From assembly GCA_021904315.1 (NCBI GenBank), contig CM038912.1, positions 8,581,061 through 8,645,060 of the forward strand: 64,000 nucleotides of DNA, given 5' to 3'. Positions 59,601-64,000 of this stretch are shown here, piece after piece. A program made the translations under genes and the position numbers. The notes beneath the pieces were generated by a model. The model was not told where the DNA came from and did not search any database. It worked only from the letters and a program-made list of their open reading frames with translations. The DNA is from Sphagnum magellanicum. Its lineage: Eukaryota; Streptophyta; Sphagnopsida; Sphagnales; Sphagnaceae. The stretch's first letter is position 1. The number at the start of each line of letters is the position of its first letter.

Positions 59601-62600
59601 CAGTTTGCTGCTGCCTGTCTTTTTTCCTGGAATGGCAACTAAATGAACCCTGGGTGCTCACCACGAGGGAGAACATTCCATGCAATTGTGTCAGTGATTG
59701 CTGTGAATATCCAATTCAGCTCTCCCAGGGGTGTCTTTCTGTCAGTCTGTCGTCCAGGAATCTTGTCAATAAGGTCAGCATCCAAAGGCAATAGAGACCT
59801 TGGACAAAACCTGTGAACATTCAAAACACGCCAAAACATATAGTCAATGAAATCTCCTATCTCATGTGAACCTAATATTTTTGCCTCAGAACAAATCCCA
59901 GGTAGAATAGCCACCCACCCCAATCTCTCAAGATTTTAGTAGGCATTCATTGCATCCAGCTACCAAAAGGTTATCATTATGCCTCCACTGTACTACCCCA
60001 TAACCCTCCCACCATGACAATAGTATGAACTTTGCAACCAATCTGTCACATCACATGGATGTTCAACATTTCCAACACTCATTTTTCTGCACAGTTTTCA
60101 AAACATGGTTTGGCCTGGATACTCGCCACAATGGAACATCAATTGCATGCTCAACAGAATGAACAAACTCCTGTAGACTCCATTTTCTTAGCTCAAAATC
60201 CTCCAAACTGACTCTGGAAAACCAGATAGAAGGCTTAGATTCAGAACTACTAACACACAATCTCCACACATGTATTTACAGTTTCAAGGCTGCCCTTTTG
60301 AACCCAATGGCCCTAATGATTGGCACATGTATACTGCAGCTGGCACCCAAGCCTGCAAATCCTAGAAAGACTCAAACTGATGACCCCAAGACATACCATC
60401 TCAGTGCAATCTTGATTGGTGTTGTAAGACACGATGTAAAGATATCTGCTGGCAGATCTGCATTCTGCGGAAGAATTTCATGAGCTCCACATGCAGCCAA
60501 TAAAATGCAGTCCCTCATGGCAGGCGCTGCCATGGTCCCACCTAGGCCCCAGTCTGGCCGCTGTCAAAACCCAGTAAAGTAGTCTGAGCTTTTGGATCAT
60601 AGAACCACCATAATTCAAAATTTATTTGATCTCCTACAAGCTATAGAGGTTCATGTACCAGTAATATTAAACTATCAGCCAGATCCCCATGGGACTGAAC
60701 AAAAGCAACAGGAAATTAAGCAAGTGAAGACAAGCATCTCTCATGCCACAAAGAACAACTATTTCTGTGGTATTTTGATATTCAAAACTAACTGGAAGAC
60801 ATCTAAAAAGAAGGATAATAACAGGTACCTCACAAAATGCATTCACAATCATTCCTGCTGCTGAGCAATCGAACACATATATAGATGGGTTTCCAAGCCA
60901 TGATTCCAATTCATACACTGACAGTGGAATATACTGTGTAAAACTCTGCAAACAGAAACATATTTAACAACATTAACAACCATGCAATGATATAAGACCA
61001 TAAGAGACTCTAACTCAAACACATTGCAAAAGGTTTTTCCTGGACTTCCTCTTGCTGAGTTAAACAGAAGGTCTCTGAATTGAAGCTGAAAGAACTTGAT
61101 TAACATGTTCTGATGTGATAATCATCAGGAGCACTTTCTGATCTCTGACACTGATCTGTGTTAGGGTGGATATCAGAATGTTGATATTTGGAAAGCATAC
61201 AACTATGGACTTGGAAAGACAAAAGCACAACATAAAGGAGGAAGGAACTTGAGCTACTTTGGACTAGAATGAGATTACTCGCAAAATGTATAAACAGGTT
61301 TAGCAATTGAATGAATCTCTGAAAGGAGCTAGAATCCCCAAGAAACACAAGTGAACCTTAAAACAATCAGAGAACATCACATGCCACAGGAGTGTCATAC
61401 AAGACAGGGGAGACTGAAAACATTACAACATAAGAATTCAGTCAAAAGGACATCTGCAACACTTAACAGGCTTAGATATTGAATGACTCACTCAAAGGAC
61501 TTTAAGCTGAACAATCTAAGGCCCACAGAGAGAACCTTACAAGCCAAAAGAATGGACATATAAGACTTGGGAGTTCAACCAAAGTAATATCCAGATCGTC
61601 ATCAGGAGAACATCTTGGCAAAAGAGAGCTCTGGAACCAATGACAATGATGCACCCTGAAGATATACCTTGAAGAACCCAGCTTGTCACTACTTGGATGC
61701 AGAACATCTGCTAAAGTGACCATACTGAGAACTTCTGCATCTTTAAAATCATAATCAACCTGAAGAGAGTTGAAAAATGACCTAGAATAGGGTTATTGGG
61801 ACTTCAGATCCAACAACACATCATCAAACAGGAAGTGTAGACCTTATCGTTCAAAATATCAATTCTCATAATAAAACAGAAAAAACTGAGTAGTAGTTTC
61901 AGCAAAGAGAAGTATTCAGTGCTCATGCAGCAAAAACCTAATGAATATCAGGACCAAATCACCTCAACAGTAGTCAGTCAGATTCAAGCATGCATCACAC
62001 ATCTCCATTTCTTCTTGCTCTTACCTTGCTTGCACCTATCATGCTACAGCTGTTAGGCAGGTAATTCTTGACAAGTCCATTCTGCAATACAGTCAAAAAC
62101 CCTTTGCCAGATGAAGTTGCTCCACATAGTCCTAAAATATACCTTCAGAACTACTGAGAATTTTTTCCACACTTGCAATTTCAGTCAACCTGAAAAGAAT
62201 TGAGAGATGCCCTAATAAGAAGAATGGGAATATTTCAGATCTGACAACAGAACCATAACCAATTGGGAAGCATGAACAAGAGGAAACTTGACCCTAAATA
62301 AAAGAGAAACAAGACCAAAAAACAACACTCAGGAGCAGTTTGAAAGACAGCAACAGCCATACACGTGTTCAGGGACCTTCAACATCAGCAACATCCATGG
62401 TATTGACCACCTACCATGTCATCCTAGTAGTCTTAATAACATTCTTTGAATTTTGTGCTCTGTCGATGGATCAAACTTCTGGGAGTACTGTCACCAATCC
62501 ATGTGTTAGTTATTGGTCTCAGAAAACAAGGCAGGGATTTGTATGTCAGATGCTGACACATACCAAGGTCCTTACTGAGGTACCACTATGCTAATGGAGT

Positions 62601-63914
62601 GTCAGCACCCCTTGTTTGGAGAGTGTAGCAGTTCCATTATCACTGACATTCTTAGAACCATCTCTCTCTTGTCTCCTGGTAATACCTTGACAACAGCAAT
62701 TGTCACCAACATCAACCCTGAAGGCCAACTTCAGTTCTCAAAACCCAAAAACCCAGCCTGCTTCTCTTATGAGAGGACACTGTAAAGCCAAGAGTACAAA
62801 CCTACCTTCACTGCAGTTAAAAGCTGTGGATCACATAAAGTGTTGCTGACACTAAAACAGGGATGGGTTCAGTTCCAGCATTGCGTTATAGAAAATAGAG
62901 CCATTCACAGTACAGAAGGTTAAATCCAACAGTCATGAAACAACCAGCAACTGGATAAAGATCTTGATAGCATAGGAGTCACACACTCCTGTGACATCTC
63001 AAAGATGCTATGTGGAAGAGATATTAATCTCAGATTGGTTCACACTCAATTTAAAAAAGATCAATTGCCTCTTCCGGCTCCTAGGAACAACACAAGACAG
63101 CATGGTTTTCTGACCTTGTTGAATAGCCATATCTCCCCATTTGCTGTGGGCCGTGGGACACCGTGCCCATTGTAATGGAACAAAACCCGTTCACTCTTAG
63201 CAGTTTTACGACAATGTAAACAAAGCTTTTTGACATCCTCCACGGTCGGGTCAGTCTGGACCTTGTATTTTGCCTGTAAAATAAATGATACAAATACTTC
63301 TGAGGCATGCACATGCATGAATCTCTAACAGTTACTGAGACACAAATACTTCTGTACCCTGTACACACATGAATCTCTTACAGTGGCAGAGATACAAATA
63401 TTTCTGAGGTAACAAAGGCTCCACTCTGCCACCACCATTGAAAATTTCTATCTAATTGTACTCAAAGACAGTGAATGAATCCTAACTTAGGACCAGACAT
63501 GTCATAGGTCAAATGAAACTCCAGAGTCATTAGTGACAGACTTAACTTAACTCAATATTCTCTCATTAGGAACCTATTCTCTATTCTCCAATCTAGTGTA
63601 TAATTTATAAGTACCAAAACCTCCTCAATGGGACACATTCAAACACACATGGCAGCCATCCCAGCTACTTAGCTAACTGCAAGAGCTAATCCAAAAATAT
63701 TGGTTACTTGGTGCATGAGTCAAATCATGGTGTTCATGGGATAATTCAAAACAGCAAGCAATGCAATACTGCATCCTGTTCATCTGATCAACTTGACAAA
63801 GCAATCTTAATGTACAATGTACCTTTGGCTGCCATCGTTCATATTGGGCTATCAGATTCTTCCCCACAGCTTCCACAGGTTTTAAGGCTTTCTGTGATGT
63901 TGGGGAAAATGGAT
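47619..63914 (-). CDS. RAPTOR1: RAPTOR, regulatory subunit of TOR complex 1 (N-terminal exon(s) beyond window)
   Basis: Scaffold of TORC1 that presents substrates such as S6K to the TOR kinase. Twenty-one in-frame exons, gene order: 63823-63914, 63115-63273, 60829-60945, 60397-60560, 59665-59810, 58504-58648, 58167-58245, 57635-57736, 56992-57075, 56732-56842, 56031-56390, 54436-54622, 52751-53341, 52090-52551, 51506-51629, 50618-50745, 50347-50492, 49858-49959, 49475-49563, 48166-48241, 47619-47966; 1,269 residues in the window, so only roughly the first 70-100 are missing against a plant RAPTOR of about 1,340. The caspase-like RNC domain shows FHYNGHGVP and [15 protein letters not shown] helices include [14 protein letters not shown] and [12 protein letters not shown] Ser/Pro-rich linker follows, then WD40 repeats ([32 protein letters not shown]). 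The stop at 47619 follows [12 protein letters not shown]; a short extra 3' exon cannot be excluded. Confidence 0.95.
53440..53765 (-). repeat. Dispersed intronic repeat, RAPTOR copy 1
   Basis: In intron 53342-54435. Contains the TTCAGCTCCTGAGAGTGGGT block and ends GACGTTGGCTAGCACTT on the plus strand. Confidence 0.75.
55140..55455 (-). repeat. Dispersed intronic repeat, RAPTOR copy 2
   Basis: In intron 54623-56030. Contains GAGTGCAGTCATAACCTCAT, CATCAGCTCCCAACAGTGGG and terminal GATGTTGGCTAGCACTCAA. Confidence 0.78.
55480..55685 (-). repeat. Dispersed intronic repeat, RAPTOR copy 3 (shortened)
   Basis: Begins with a CACTTGTTCAGGGACTATCA block also seen in the copy at 62180, carries CCCCACTGACTTCATCAG and ends GATATTGGCTAACG. 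Confidence 0.7.
55735..55975 (-). repeat. Dispersed intronic repeat, RAPTOR copy 4
   Basis: Third copy in intron 54623-56030: CCCAATGACTTCATAAGCTC, GGCAGTGGGTGTAGGTAAGT and terminal GATGTTTGGCTAGCACTCAA. Confidence 0.75.
58770..59090 (-). repeat. Dispersed intronic repeat, RAPTOR copy 5
   Basis: In intron 58649-59664. Starts with the TCACTGTTGTGTCAGTTCCA block (paired with AACTGTTGTGACAATTCTGG in copy 1), contains GAGTGCAGTTATGGCCTTGT and ends GATGTTGGCTAGCACTCAAA. Confidence 0.78.
61735..62440 (-). repeat. Dispersed intronic repeat, RAPTOR copies 6-7
   Basis: In the 2.2-kb intron 60946-63114. Two partial copies, about 61735-61850 and 62180-62440, carry TCAACCTGAAGAGAGTTGA / TCAACCTGAAAAGAATTGAG blocks; the second continues with GAAAGACAGCAACAGCCATA and CACGTGTTCAGGGACC, matching the ETFQO copy. 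Confidence 0.7.
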
Positions 63915-64000
63915 CTGCAGATAGACAACAGAAGATAAAATTAGTTTGCAGAAGACTGAGACTTCAGTGTGAGCTCAAGACACCAAATCCTCAGCTCAAA

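Overview
The window is nuclear DNA from a land plant. Its protein-coding genes are split by many introns of about 70 bp to 2.2 kb, the proteins are plant-type (LRR receptor kinase, ABCG half-transporter, plant RAPTOR), and interstitial plant telomere motifs (CCCTAAA) occur. Gene-rich segments alternate with very AT-rich, gene-poor DNA. I cannot fix the species; a seed-free plant such as a fern or lycophyte is a low-confidence guess. All gene models were assembled by hand from conserved peptides plus GT-AG (twice GC-AG) splice sites, and I checked that exon phases join in frame.

Layout. 94-5598 (+): 3' part of an LRR receptor-like Ser/Thr kinase. 6940-12525 (-): complete 18-exon ETFQO, the mitochondrial electron-transfer-flavoprotein:ubiquinone oxidoreductase. 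12526-13892: shared head-to-head intergenic region. 13893-16680 (+): complete 9-exon phytanoyl-CoA 2-hydroxylase-like dioxygenase. 17271-18781 (-): 3-exon YIP1-family Golgi/ER membrane protein. 20536-25348 (-): ABCG half-transporter of the ABCG11/12/15 type carrying a frameshift and two in-frame stops, so probably a pseudogene. 25349-47618: AT-rich repeat-dominated stretch holding a small PIG-P gene (31808-33256, +), an ADP/ATP-carrier relic (near 35.6-35.9 kb, -), a roughly 400-bp tandem repeat (37.8-39.0 kb), a GC-rich island (39.4-40.2 kb) and a decayed Ty1-copia element (43.9-45.3 kb, -). 47619-63914 (-): RAPTOR, 21 exons, lacking only its N-terminal exon(s), which lie beyond the window.

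How the genes relate. The most interesting arrangement is ETFQO head-to-head with the PhyH dioxygenase. Phytanoyl-CoA from chlorophyll phytol is the PhyH substrate, and Arabidopsis plants lacking ETFQO are known to accumulate phytanoyl-CoA. The pair may therefore be co-regulated for chlorophyll/phytol and amino-acid catabolism in carbon starvation; co-regulation is inference. RAPTOR, the TORC1 substrate adaptor, also belongs to nutrient sensing, but I see no physical link to the pair. Introns of ETFQO and RAPTOR share copies of an apparently undescribed dispersed repeat in the same orientation.
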